This document shows, piece after piece, positions 41,364-49,311 of a DNA stretch of 64,000 nucleotides. The stretch covers positions 248,001-312,000 of the forward strand of contig NZ_BSTN01000008.1 in the NCBI RefSeq assembly GCF_030269545.1, given 5' to 3'. This DNA comes from Actinomadura sp. NBRC 104425. GTDB lineage: Bacteria > Actinomycetota > Actinomycetes > Streptosporangiales > Streptosporangiaceae. The stretch's first letter is position 1. Every line of letters begins with the position of its first letter. A program made the position numbers and the translations under genes. The notes under the pieces were generated by a model that did not search any database, was not told where the DNA came from, and worked only from the letters and a program-made list of their open reading frames with translations.

Positions 41364-43661
41364 TCAGGGTGCCGCGCGGCGGTCGCGGGCGGCGGCCACG
41401 ACGGCCTGGCCGAGCGAGATGCCGCCGTCGCCCGGCGGCACGCGGGAGTGGACGAGCACCGCGAACCCGGCCTCCTCCAGCCCGGACACCACCCGTTCGA
41501 GCAGCACCAGGTTCTGGAAGACCCCGCCGGACAGCGCGACCGTGCCGAGGCCGGTCCGCTGCCGCAGCACGTCGGCGGCGTCGACGACGGCGCGCGCCAG
41601 GCCGTTGTGGAACCGGGCGGCGACGCGCCCGGCGTCCGCCCCGGCCGCCAGGTCGTCGACCGCGGCCCGCACCAGGTCGTGGCCCGAGATCACCAGCCGC
41701 GGCCGCTCGTCCAGCCCGGCCCGGTAGGCGCCGTGCTCGCCGAGGTAGGTCCGCTGCTCCAGTTCGACGGCGGCCTGCCCCTCGTAGGTGACCGCGTCGC
41801 GCACGCCCGCGAGGGCCGACACCGCGTCGAACAGCCGGCCGGCGCTGGTGGTGAGCGGGGCGTTGGTGCCGGTGCGCGCCATCGCGGCGACCGCCGCCCA
41901 GCGGTCGCGGTGCCGCCGGACGACGTCCAGGTCGGGCAGGTCGTCGCCGTAGAGGGCGTCCAGGTAGGCGGCGGCCATGCGCCACGGCTCGCGGACCGCC
42001 GCGGCCCCGCCGGGCATGGGCACGGCCGCCAGGTGCCCGGCCCGCTCGTACCCGGCCAGGTCGGCGACGAGCAGTTCGCCGCCCCACAGCGCGCCGTCGT
42101 CGCCGTAGCCGAGCCCGTCGAACGCCACGCCGATCACCGGGCCGCACGCCCCGTTGTCGGCCAGGCAGGACGCGATGTGCGCGTGGTGGTGCTGCACCGC
42201 GACCGGCTCCGCGTCGGCCTGCTCCAGCGCGTACTTGGTGGACAGGTACTCCGGGTGCAGGTCGTGCGCCACCACCTCCGGCCGGACGTCGAACAGCCGG
42301 CGAAAATGCGCGATGCCCTCGACGTAGGAGCGCAGCGTCTGGTAGTTCTCCAGGTCGCCGATGTGGTGGGACAGGAACGCCCGGTCGTCCTTGGCCACGC
42401 AGAAGGTGTTCTTCAGCTCGGCGCCGCAGGCCAGCACGGGCCGCGGGAACCTGCCGCGCACGGTCACCGGCGACGGCGCGTACCCGCGGGAGCGGCGCAC
42501 CGGGTACGGCCGCCCGCGGAACACCCGCACCACCGAGTCGTCGGCGCGCACATGGATCGGCCGGTCGTGCAGCAGGAACCCGTCGGCGATGCCCGCCAGC
42601 CCGTCCACGGCGTCGTCGTCGCGGTGGGCGATCGGTTCGTCGGACCGGTTGCCGCTGGTCAGCACGACGGGCCGGGCGACCCTGCGCAGCAGCAGATGGT
42701 GCAGCGGCGTGTACGGCAGCATGACCCCGAGCCAGCGGCTGCCGGGCGCCACCGCGGCGGCGACCGCGGCGCCGGCCCGGCGGGGCGCCAGCACGATCGG
42801 GGCGCGGGCGCCGGTCAGCAGCCGCTCGGCCTCGGGTTCCAGGTGGACGAGGGCGCGGGCGCCGGCCGCGTCGGGCGCCATCACCGCGAACGGCTTGTCC
42901 TCGCGGTGCTTGCGGGCGCGCAGCGCCGCCACAGCCTCCTCGTGCCCGGCGAGCGCGGCCAGGTGGTATCCGCCGAGCCCCTTGACCGCCAGGACCCTGC
43001 CCTGCAGCAGCCAGCGCGCGGCGGTCTCGACGGGGTCCGTCCGCGCCGCCGTCCGGCCGTCCGGTCCGAGGAGGCGCAGCGCGGGCCCGCACGCCGGGCA
43101 GCACACCGGCTGGGCGTGGAAGCGGCGGTCGCGCGGGTCGCCGTACTCGCGCGCGCAGTCGCCGCACATGGGGAACGCGGCCATGGTGGTGTTGCCCCGG
43201 TCGTACGGCACGTCGGTGACGATCGTGAACCGCGGCCCGCAGTCGGTGCAGTTGGTGAACGCGTAGCGGTGCCGCCGCGCGGACGGGTCGAAGACCTCGC
43301 GGACGCAGGCGGCGCACGTCGCCGCGTCGGGCGGAACGAGCGCCTGCCGGGCGGCGCCGTCGACGCTGGCGACGATGCGGAACCCGCGTTCCCCGCGCGG
43401 CTCGCGCGGTTCGGTGACGACCCGCTCGACCCGCGCCAGGGGCGGTGCCCGCCGCTCCAGGTCGGCCACGAAACGCTCCAACGCCGCGGGGGCCCCCTCG
43501 GCCTCGGCGAACACGCCGGCCGCGTCGTTGCCGACGAAACCCGCGATGCCGTGCTCTGCGGCCAGTTGGTGCACGAACGGCCGGAACCCGACCCCCTGGA
43601 CGATCCCCTCGACGCGGATGCGGATCCGCGTGCTCGGCACCGGATCGGCGGCCGAGGTCAC
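41364..43661 (-). CDS. hypF: Carbamoyltransferase HypF
   Basis: 765 residues. Transfers carbamoyl from carbamoyl phosphate to HypE. Domains in order: acylphosphatase-like (IRIRVEGIVQGVGFRPFVHQ), two C-x2-C-type zinc fingers (CAACVREVF...CTDCGPRF; CGDCAREYG...CCPACG), a YrdC-like domain (LKGLGGYHLA; TSGNRSDEPIA), and a Kae1-like domain with HHHAHIASCLADNG and LSGGVFQN. GTG start at 43661 overlaps the stop of the SIS gene (GTGA). Convergent with hypE, 20 bases apart, so all maturation genes but hypB are here. Confidence 0.96.
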   Translation of the reverse strand: MTSAADPVPSTRIRIRVEGIVQGVGFRPFVHQLAAEHGIAGFVGNDAAGVFAEAEGAPAALERFVADLERRAPPLARVERVVTEPREPRGERGFRIVASVDGAARQALVPPDAATCAACVREVFDPSARRHRYAFTNCTDCGPRFTIVTDVPYDRGNTTMAAFPMCGDCAREYGDPRDRRFHAQPVCCPACGPALRLLGPDGRTAARTDPVETAARWLLQGRVLAVKGLGGYHLAALAGHEEAVAALRARKHREDKPFAVMAPDAAGARALVHLEPEAERLLTGARAPIVLAPRRAGAAVAAAVAPGSRWLGVMLPYTPLHHLLLRRVARPVVLTSGNRSDEPIAHRDDDAVDGLAGIADGFLLHDRPIHVRADDSVVRVFRGRPYPVRRSRGYAPSPVTVRGRFPRPVLACGAELKNTFCVAKDDRAFLSHHIGDLENYQTLRSYVEGIAHFRRLFDVRPEVVAHDLHPEYLSTKYALEQADAEPVAVQHHHAHIASCLADNGACGPVIGVAFDGLGYGDDGALWGGELLVADLAGYERAGHLAAVPMPGGAAAVREPWRMAAAYLDALYGDDLPDLDVVRRHRDRWAAVAAMARTGTNAPLTTSAGRLFDAVSALAGVRDAVTYEGQAAVELEQRTYLGEHGAYRAGLDERPRLVISGHDLVRAAVDDLAAGADAGRVAARFHNGLARAVVDAADVLRQRTGLGTVALSGGVFQNLVLLERVVSGLEEAGFAVLVHSRVPPGDGGISLGQAVVAAARDRRAAP

Positions 43662-44323
43662 AGGTCCCCCTCCAGCGCCCGCCGGGTCAGCTCCCAGAGC
43701 ACCTGGTAGACGGTGGTCTGGGCCTCTTGGATGCGGTGCACCGACGACGACGGCACGACGAACAGGTGCTGGACGGTCCCGGCCTCGGCCATCGCGCCCC
43801 CGTCGTATCCGGCGAGCCCGACCGTCACCATGCCGCGCCCGGCGGCCTCTTCGAAGGCGCGCAGCAGGTTGCGCGAGCCGCCGCTGGTGGACAGGCCCAG
43901 GGCGATGTCGCCGCGGCGCCCCAGGGCGGCGAGCCGGCGCGCGAAGACGACCTCGAACCCGACGTCGTTGGACAGCGCGGTCAGCGTGGCCACGTCGTGC
44001 GGCAGCGAGATCGCGGGCAGCGGCCGGGCGGGCGGCGGCGGGCACGCGAACAGCCGCGCCACCGCCTGCGCGTCGGTGCTGCTGCCGCCGTTGCCGAACG
44101 TCAGCAGCCTGCCGCCGGCCTGGAACGCCTCCGCCAGCCGGCGGGCGCAGTGCAGCAGCGCCTCGCCGTGCCGTTCGGCCAGCAGGGCGCGCAGTTCGGC
44201 GATCTCGGCGGTCTTCTCCGCGGCCGAGCGGGCCGCGTCCGCCAGCAGGGCGTCGGCGCTCGCGCCACCGGAGTACAGGAAGGGGTAGAGCGTCTGCATC
44301 CCGGTGTCGTCCGGCACGGTCAT
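43658..44323 (-). CDS. SIS-domain protein (GmhA-like) of the hydrogenase locus, copy 1
   Basis: 221 residues. Sugar-isomerase (SIS) fold with LLTFGNGGSSTDAQAVARLF (phosphosugar loop), DIALGLSTSGGSRNLLRAFE and a C-terminal helix QTTVYQVLWELTRRALEG. It resembles sedoheptulose-7-phosphate isomerase GmhA but sits among hyp genes, between hypC2 and hypF, with overlaps on both sides. A role in making a phosphosugar or carbamoyl precursor for cofactor assembly is conceivable but unproven. A related second copy is two genes upstream. Confidence 0.85.
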   Translation of the reverse strand: MTVPDDTGMQTLYPFLYSGGASADALLADAARSAAEKTAEIAELRALLAERHGEALLHCARRLAEAFQAGGRLLTFGNGGSSTDAQAVARLFACPPPPARPLPAISLPHDVATLTALSNDVGFEVVFARRLAALGRRGDIALGLSTSGGSRNLLRAFEEAAGRGMVTVGLAGYDGGAMAEAGTVQHLFVVPSSSVHRIQEAQTTVYQVLWELTRRALEGDL

Positions 44324-44547
44324 GGGGCGTCCTCCACGACGGCGATGGCCTCCTTGGCGTGGACGAGGACGACGTCTCCCGGCCCGGCGTCCACCAGCGC
44401 CACGCTGATCTCCTCCGGCCCGGCGTCGGTGTCGACGACGGCGAGCCCGTCGCCCAGCAGTTCGCGGATCCTGGCGGGGACGGCGCGGTCGGAGCAGGTC
44501 ACGCAGACCTCGTCGTGGCAGCGCGGCCCGCCGGCGTCAGTGCCCAT
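44320..44547 (-). CDS. Divergent HypC/HupF-family protein (HypC2)
   Basis: About 75 residues from ATG 44547 (MGTDAGGPRCHDEVCVTCSD); in-frame ATGs at 44559 and 44571 come from the 12-bp repeat. The fold pattern (ELLGDGLAVVDTD; VALVDAGPGDVVLVHAKEAI) is HypC-like, but the strict N-terminal Met-Cys is lost. Cysteines appear instead in CHDEVCVTC. It may be a chaperone variant or metal carrier. Embedded between the two SIS genes with overlaps, so it is probably part of the same module. Confidence 0.75.
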   Translation of the reverse strand: MGTDAGGPRCHDEVCVTCSDRAVPARIRELLGDGLAVVDTDAGPEEISVALVDAGPGDVVLVHAKEAIAVVEDAP

Positions 44548-45181
44548 CGCCGTGCCCATCGCCGTGCCCATCGCCGTGCTCCGCCGTCGCGGGGTGCTCC
44601 AGGAACACGTGCACCAGCTCCCAGAGCAGGTGGTACAGGGTCACGTGCATCTCCTTCACCACGCAAGGGTCGCCGCAGGGTGTCGTCAGCGGGTGGTCGG
44701 CCTCCGCGGCGACGTCTCCCCCGCCGGCGCCGGCCAGCGCGACCGTCAGCATGCCGAGGTCGCGTGCGGCCGCCAGTGCGCGGCGGACCTCGGGGCACCG
44801 GCCGTCGGCCGACAGGCCGAGCGCGATGTCGTGCGGGCCGCCCAGCAGCCGCAGCTGCGCGGCGAACACCTCTTCCAGCCCCTCGGCCGCCGCAATCCCG
44901 GTCAGGGCCGCGGCGTCGTCGGTGAGCGACACCGCGGGCAGCGCCCGTTTGCCCACGATGACCGGGTGGACGAACTCCACGGCGATGTGCTGGGCGTCGG
45001 CCGCCGCGCCGCCGCTGCCGAACACGATGAGCTTGCCGCCGCCGCGGAAGCGCCCCGCCATGTCGCGGCAGGCGCGCGCGACGCCGTCGGCCTGCTCGGC
45101 CAGCGCCCGGCCGGGTCCGGCGCGGCGTTCGAACGAGGCCCGGACCGCGGGCGCCACCGGCCCTTTCTCGGCCATCCGCAT
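44537..45181 (-). CDS. SIS-domain protein of the hydrogenase locus, copy 2
   Basis: 214 residues. SIS fold with KLIVFGSGGAAADAQHIAVE, DIALGLSADGRCPEVRRALA and the helix TLYHLLWELVHVFLEH, parallel to copy 1. In the phosphosugar loop the serine pair GSS of copy 1 is replaced by GAA, so substrate binding may differ or be lost. The C-terminus is a Gly/His/Asp repeat (HGDGHGDGHGDGH) that could bind nickel. It starts 13 bases after the PadR stop. Confidence 0.83.
   Translation of the reverse strand: MRMAEKGPVAPAVRASFERRAGPGRALAEQADGVARACRDMAGRFRGGGKLIVFGSGGAAADAQHIAVEFVHPVIVGKRALPAVSLTDDAAALTGIAAAEGLEEVFAAQLRLLGGPHDIALGLSADGRCPEVRRALAAARDLGMLTVALAGAGGGDVAAEADHPLTTPCGDPCVVKEMHVTLYHLLWELVHVFLEHPATAEHGDGHGDGHGDGH
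44541..44576 (-). repeat. Three-copy 12-bp repeat at the SIS2/hypC2 junction
   Basis: Unit TGCCCATCGCCG on the + strand. In one minus-strand frame it gives the SIS2 tail (HGDGHGDGHGDGH) and in another the start codons of HypC2 (MGTAMGTAMGTD). A fourth, degenerate copy follows. Confidence 0.85.
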
Positions 45182-45194
45182 GCTCCCCTCCCGC

Positions 45195-45578
45195 TCACGA
45201 GACCGTGTACGACCCGTAACGCCCGTTCGGCGACCCGGGCGGCGCCTGGGCCGCCCTGCTCCACCGCAGGAGGCAGGAGTCGAGCACCTCGCGCAGCCGC
45301 GCCAGGCGGGTCATCCACGCCTCCAGGTCGGCGTGCCCCTGCCGGGTCAGCTCGTAGCGGCGGCGGGCGGGCCCGGTGTCGGAGGTCACCCAGGTGGATG
45401 TGACCAGCCGTTCGCGCTCCAGGCTGCGCAGCACCCGGTAGGCGTGGCCGGGCTCCACGCCGGACACGCCCAGGCAGCCGAGCCGGTCGATGAGCTCGTA
45501 GCCGTGCCCCGGCTGCTCGCAGATCAGCAGCAGCAGGAAGGGGTGGAGCAGGCCACGCGCCTCGCCGCCGTCCACCAC
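45195..45578 (-). CDS. PadR-family transcriptional regulator
   Basis: 127 residues from tandem GTG codons at 45578/45575 (site GAGAGGAG). PadR winged helix: FLLLLICEQPGHGYELIDRL, HAYRVLRSLERERLVTSTWV, RRYELTRQGHADLEAWMTRL. First gene of the leftward hydrogenase-maturation arm, so it probably controls this arm and perhaps the divergent-facing hhy promoter at 31.3 kb, where a GCATA...TATG stretch could be its operator. Effector unknown. It has four cysteine or near-cysteine positions, two of them in LLLLICEQP and LGCLG. Confidence 0.85.
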   Translation of the reverse strand: MVDGGEARGLLHPFLLLLICEQPGHGYELIDRLGCLGVSGVEPGHAYRVLRSLERERLVTSTWVTSDTGPARRRYELTRQGHADLEAWMTRLARLREVLDSCLLRWSRAAQAPPGSPNGRYGSYTVS

Positions 45579-45786
45579 CGCTCTCCTCTCCCCGCCACCA
45601 CGCCGGCCCCGGGTCGCTGACCGTTTACCCTGCGTCCCCGGCCGTTATCTCAGCGTCATTCCTTTTTTCGGTGCGGGCGGCGGGGCGCCGTATACGCGAA
45701 TTTCGGCAAAGAGTGGTTCGGTGTCCCGTAAAAACACCCACCGGCCTCTGGTGCCGGATCACCGGCCGCGCGATATTGGATACAGG
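45579..45786. other. AT-richer promoter region between PadR and the TPP aptamer
   Basis: Contains ATTCCTTTTTTCGG (about 45658-45671), the 8-base palindrome CGTATACG (about 45690) and GCGATATTGGATACAGG just before the aptamer, which could be a -10 for rightward transcription. Leftward PadR promoter elements should also lie here (GAGATAACG on the minus strand). No gene seen. Confidence 0.4.
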
Positions 45787-45945
45787 CCTGTGAGACGAGC
45801 GAGGGAGCTGGACCGGAGGTTCTCTGAAGGAGAGATCCAACGGAAGAACCGACGGAAAGGCTGAGAGGCCGCGACTACGCGAGTGGGGCGGCGACCCCTT
45901 GAACCTGAACCGGGCAATGCCGGCGCAGGGAGAGCGTCTCACAGG
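45787..45945 (+). promoter_or_regulatory. TPP riboswitch aptamer without a downstream sense gene
   Basis: Conserved THI-box elements are all present: GAGGGAGCTGG near the 5' side, GGCTGAGAGG (about 45859-45868), ACCCCTTGAACCTGAACC (45894-45911), then GGGCAATGCCGGCGCAGGGAG. The closing stem P1 is a perfect 11-bp pair, CCTGTGAGACG (45787-45797) with CGTCTCACAGG (45935-45945). A variable P3 extension holds a TTCTCT/AGAGA hairpin. Thus it should bind thiamine diphosphate. The rightward transcript would run at once into the 3' end of the PurA-like gene in antisense (stop of that gene at 45979). No start codon with ribosome site follows. It may drive an antisense RNA or be left over from a lost thi gene. 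Confidence 0.82.
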
Positions 45946-45978
45946 TCTCTTTCTGCGCTTGTTTTCCTTTGCGCGGGT

Positions 45979-47250
45979 TCAGCGCGGGGCGGCGGGTGCC
46001 GCGAAAGTCGTCTCCTTGTCGGCGGCGGTGGGGCCGTAGGAGCGCAGCACTACGGGCGCCTTGAGGATCTCCTCGACGGCCGCCACGGGGTCCGTCAGGG
46101 GCGTGTAGACGGGGCGGGCGGTCAGCAGCCGCCGGGTGAGCGCGGCCTGGCGGTCGAGGTCGCCCGCCGGGCCCGCGGGCAGCCGGTCCACGCGCCGTAT
46201 CCCGATGTCGTACGCGCGGCAGCACAGCAGGTCGGAGCGGTCGCGGGCGACGTCCAGGTGGGTGACGGCGACCGCGTCGACCCCGCCGGTCACGTCGCGG
46301 GCGTACCGGAGGGCGACCGCGTCCAGGTGTCCGACGCGGAACGCGCCCTGCCATCGGCCCGTGCCGTTGTGCGGGTCGGGCAGTTCGGCCGTCAGCACGG
46401 GGTCCTCGGTGACGAACGGGCCGGGGCCGTGCCGTGTCGCGTAGGCCCGCAGCACGCCCAGTCGGACGGCGTCCTGGCCGCCCGCCTCGGCGAGCAGCGT
46501 CTCGGCGTTGGCGAACGTCGTCGTCGACCAGGTGGTGTAGGGGTGGAAGCCGTGCCACTCGTCCAGCAGCACCCCCTGGGCGCCCTCGAACACGACGTTC
46601 CCGGTGCGCAGCAACCGGTGCAGGTGCTCGCCCCCGACGAGGCGGACGCGTTCGCCGAACGCGGCGAACGCGTCCGCGCAGTCCGCGACGCCGGGGACCG
46701 GCTCACCGCCGGGGAACTGGTCGCGGTACCAGTCGCGCACCGCGGCCAGGCGCCGGCGCAGCCGCACGGGCGACAGGCAGTCCCCCGCGCGGGGGGCGTC
46801 GGCGTGGGACAGGGCGTACGCGGCGGTCTCGCCGATGCCCATGCCGCAGGAGCCGTGCCGGTCCGCGCCCCGGGCGGCCTCCCGCGCCCGGTTGGCGGCC
46901 CGGTGGTAGGGCGTGGTCAGCAGCGCGTCGCGGTCGACGGTCAGCCGGTCGAGCGCGTCGGGGACCCCCAGCGCCCGCAGCCGCGCCGCCTCGGCGGCCA
47001 GCGCCAGGGGGTCCACGAGCATGAAGCGCGACAGGTGCGTGCGCACCCCCGGTGTGAAGGTCCCCGAGCCGAACTGGGCGAAGGTGTGGTGCCGCCCGTC
47101 CGGGGCGACGACGTTGTGCGCCGCCTGCGCGCCCCCGTTGAACCGCACCACCGCGTGGACCGGCTCCGGCCCCCGTGCGCAGAGCCAGTCCACGACGGTG
47201 CCCTTGCCCGCGTCGCCGAACCCGAGGTCGGCCACGATCACGTGCCGCAT
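45979..47250 (-). CDS. Adenylosuccinate synthetase paralog with altered substrate pocket
   Basis: 423 residues of the PurA fold. The GTP loop is GFGDAGKG (Asp13 kept, following Glu changed to Ala) and the catalytic His is kept in AQAAHNVV (His45). The IMP-loop motif, usually TTGRGIG, reads HGSCGMGIG, so the Arg that binds IMP is Met. The WFD motif (GWFD) is GHLD, and DHGTYPYVTSSNTT is WHGFHPYTTWSTTT. Core purine synthesis is thus unlikely; it probably ligates an amino acid to a different nucleotide, as PurZ does. Last gene of the NUDIX-kinase-vWA operon (19-base gap). The TPP aptamer faces its 3' end. Confidence 0.85.
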   Translation of the reverse strand: MRHVIVADLGFGDAGKGTVVDWLCARGPEPVHAVVRFNGGAQAAHNVVAPDGRHHTFAQFGSGTFTPGVRTHLSRFMLVDPLALAAEAARLRALGVPDALDRLTVDRDALLTTPYHRAANRAREAARGADRHGSCGMGIGETAAYALSHADAPRAGDCLSPVRLRRRLAAVRDWYRDQFPGGEPVPGVADCADAFAAFGERVRLVGGEHLHRLLRTGNVVFEGAQGVLLDEWHGFHPYTTWSTTTFANAETLLAEAGGQDAVRLGVLRAYATRHGPGPFVTEDPVLTAELPDPHNGTGRWQGAFRVGHLDAVALRYARDVTGGVDAVAVTHLDVARDRSDLLCCRAYDIGIRRVDRLPAGPAGDLDRQAALTRRLLTARPVYTPLTDPVAAVEEILKAPVVLRSYGPTAADKETTFAAPAAPR

Positions 47251-47269
47251 CGTCTGCCGCCCTCCGGTG

Positions 47270-48238
47270 TCACAGGCGGGTGTGGCGGGCCGGGCCGGTG
47301 CCCAGGTCGGCGGGCGCGGACGACACCGCGGCCGGGGCCCGGGACGCGTCGAGGCGGGCCAGGGCGCGCGACACCGAGGGGCCGGCGGTCGAGCCGAACT
47401 CCTCCAGGTGGTCCAGGCCCTCCTGCAGGTCGATGGCGTCCTCGCCGAGCCCGATGGTCAGCGCGATCGTCTCGCAGACGGCGGCCGGGTCGTCCAGGTA
47501 CAGCACGTTCTGGCCGAGCAGGTCCTGCCAGAACTCGCGCAGCCTGGGGTCGCCGGCGTGGTAGCCGCCCTCGGGGATGATGAAGAACACCTCGAACTTG
47601 CGCTGCAGCTCCCGGACGATGTCCGCGACGGGGATGTCCTGCTCCGGCGCCCGTCCGATCAGCCGGGCGACCTCGGCGCGCTTGACCGCCGGGTAGGCCA
47701 GCTCGTCGCCGATCATGAACAGGTAGCCGCGCTTGCCGCGCTTTTCCACACAGTCCAGGGCGGTGTGCCGGGCCATGAAGTACATGGCCAGCTCGTAGGA
47801 CTCGGTCATCTGGCCGCCGCCCCCGCCCTCCAGAAGGATCTTGCCGAGGTCGTCGTCCATGCGGTTGTCGGACTCGAACTGGCCGATCTGCAGCGGGGCC
47901 CGGTCACAGGTGGCGTCGCCGACGGCGCCGAACATGATCTGCGGGTGCTCGACGTACCCCTTGCGCAGCAGCAGGCCCAGCAGGTCGGGCAGCCGCGTCT
48001 GCAGCGTGCGGGGCACCCGCCGCATCGAGCCGGTGACATCGAACAGCACCGCGATCGCCAGGGACTCGGGGTGCTCGTCGCAGTCGCGGCTCTCCCGGAC
48101 GACCACCCCGGACGGGTCGAGGTCGGGGTGGACGGTGGTGGCGCCGCCGTCGCTGTAGGCGAAGGCGCTGGCGCCCGTGGCCCTGCGGTATTCGGCTGCG
48201 GCGGCGTAGACGTCGGTGGACCAGCTTCCGCTTCCCAT
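47270..48238 (-). CDS. vWA-domain protein
   Basis: 322 residues. von Willebrand factor A domain with an intact MIDAS: LFDVTGSM (Asp67, Thr69, Ser71), then GQMTESYELAMYF and IGDELAYPAVKR. The N-terminus (SWSTDVYAAAAEYRRATGAS) and the C-terminal helical part (DAIDLQEGLDHLEEFGS) are specific to this subfamily. No signal peptide or membrane span, so it acts inside the cell as a metal-dependent protein-interaction module. It lies between the J-domain pseudokinase and the PurA-like ligase. vWA plus kinase pairs are known in Ter-type stress operons, which suggests a similar regulated complex. Confidence 0.85.
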   Translation of the reverse strand: MGSGSWSTDVYAAAAEYRRATGASAFAYSDGGATTVHPDLDPSGVVVRESRDCDEHPESLAIAVLFDVTGSMRRVPRTLQTRLPDLLGLLLRKGYVEHPQIMFGAVGDATCDRAPLQIGQFESDNRMDDDLGKILLEGGGGGQMTESYELAMYFMARHTALDCVEKRGKRGYLFMIGDELAYPAVKRAEVARLIGRAPEQDIPVADIVRELQRKFEVFFIIPEGGYHAGDPRLREFWQDLLGQNVLYLDDPAAVCETIALTIGLGEDAIDLQEGLDHLEEFGSTAGPSVSRALARLDASRAPAAVSSAPADLGTGPARHTRL

Positions 48239-48279
48239 GGGTACTCCTTCTCGTACGGACTCTCAGTGCGCGGGGACTG

Positions 48280-49311
48280 TCAGCGGTCGGGGGGCATCGC
48301 GAACGGGCGGAACCTGCGCGGGCCGTACAGGCGTTCCAGCAGCTCGTCCAGTTCGGCCAGCAGCCGCCAGGCGTCGCCGGGGCGGCGGTTCTGGGCGGGC
48401 AGCCGGCAGCCCCGGGCGAACAGCCGCATCGCCTTGGGCGCGCGGTCGCCCATCAGGTGGGTCATGCACCCGGTCGCCATGTGGATGTCGGTGGCGGGAC
48501 TCGCCGCCCGGCGGGCCGGGACCTCCGGCGGGTACCGGTCGGCGTAGCGGTCCACCATCGCGGGCACGCGGCCGCCGGCGGCGTGCCCGGCGGTCACCGA
48601 GTAGCACCAGTCGACGAGGACCAGCCCGTGCTGCTCGGGGTGGATGAGCACGTGCTCGGGGAGCACCGCGCCGTGCAGCACGCCCGCGCGGTGCGCGAAC
48701 CCCAGCGCGACCAGCAGCCGCCGCCACATCCAGGCCGCGTCGCGCGGGTCCACCCCGCCGGGGTGGGCCGCCCGCACCTCGGCCAGGCTGTGGAAGCCGG
48801 CGAGCCGGTCGATCACGTTGACGCGGCGGACCGCGCCGGTGGCCGCGTCCTGGTGCCGGAACGTCGCCACCAGGTTCGGCACGTACGGGCGGAACCGGCG
48901 CTCCCCGTGTTCGCGCAGCCGGCGCAGCGCCACCGCCTCGCGTTCCATCAGGTCGCTGTCGCCCGGGTCCCGCGGCATCTTGACGAGCACCTCGCCGTCC
49001 CGGGGCCCGGCGGCCCCGTCGTGGGCGCGGTAGAGGTCGGCCAGGTCGCCGCGCGCCGCGCGGCCGAGCAGCCGGTAGGTGTGCCGCGGCGTGGTGATCG
49101 TGTGCGGGTCGGCCCCGCGGTAGCCCCGCCAGAGCGCGTGGAGCCGGGCGAACGCGTCCTCGGTGCCGCCGCCTGCGGCGTCGGGGTGCAGCGCGCGGGC
49201 CAGGCGCCGGTAGACGCGGGGCGCCTCGGCGGGGTCGTCGCCGAACAGCTCGGCGGGGGTGCGGGCGCGGTCGAGCAGCGCCAGCGCCTCGTCGAGGTCG
49301 AGCGTCGTCAT
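48280..49311 (-). CDS. J-domain fused to a degenerate protein kinase
   Basis: 343 residues. Residues about 25-65 have a J-domain-like helix pair with the HPD signature (RVYRRLARALHPDAAGG, His42-Asp44). Residues about 75-340 follow the protein-kinase plan: VLVKMPRDP (Lys111), EREAVALRRL, then the catalytic loop HGAVLPEHVLI. There HRD has become HGA and the Asn is not present, while DFG has become VDWCYS. It is therefore probably a pseudokinase or atypical enzyme. Start ATG overlaps the NUDIX stop (ATGA). The J part may recruit DnaK. No membrane segment. Confidence 0.82.
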   Translation of the reverse strand: MTTLDLDEALALLDRARTPAELFGDDPAEAPRVYRRLARALHPDAAGGGTEDAFARLHALWRGYRGADPHTITTPRHTYRLLGRAARGDLADLYRAHDGAAGPRDGEVLVKMPRDPGDSDLMEREAVALRRLREHGERRFRPYVPNLVATFRHQDAATGAVRRVNVIDRLAGFHSLAEVRAAHPGGVDPRDAAWMWRRLLVALGFAHRAGVLHGAVLPEHVLIHPEQHGLVLVDWCYSVTAGHAAGGRVPAMVDRYADRYPPEVPARRAASPATDIHMATGCMTHLMGDRAPKAMRLFARGCRLPAQNRRPGDAWRLLAELDELLERLYGPRRFRPFAMPPDR

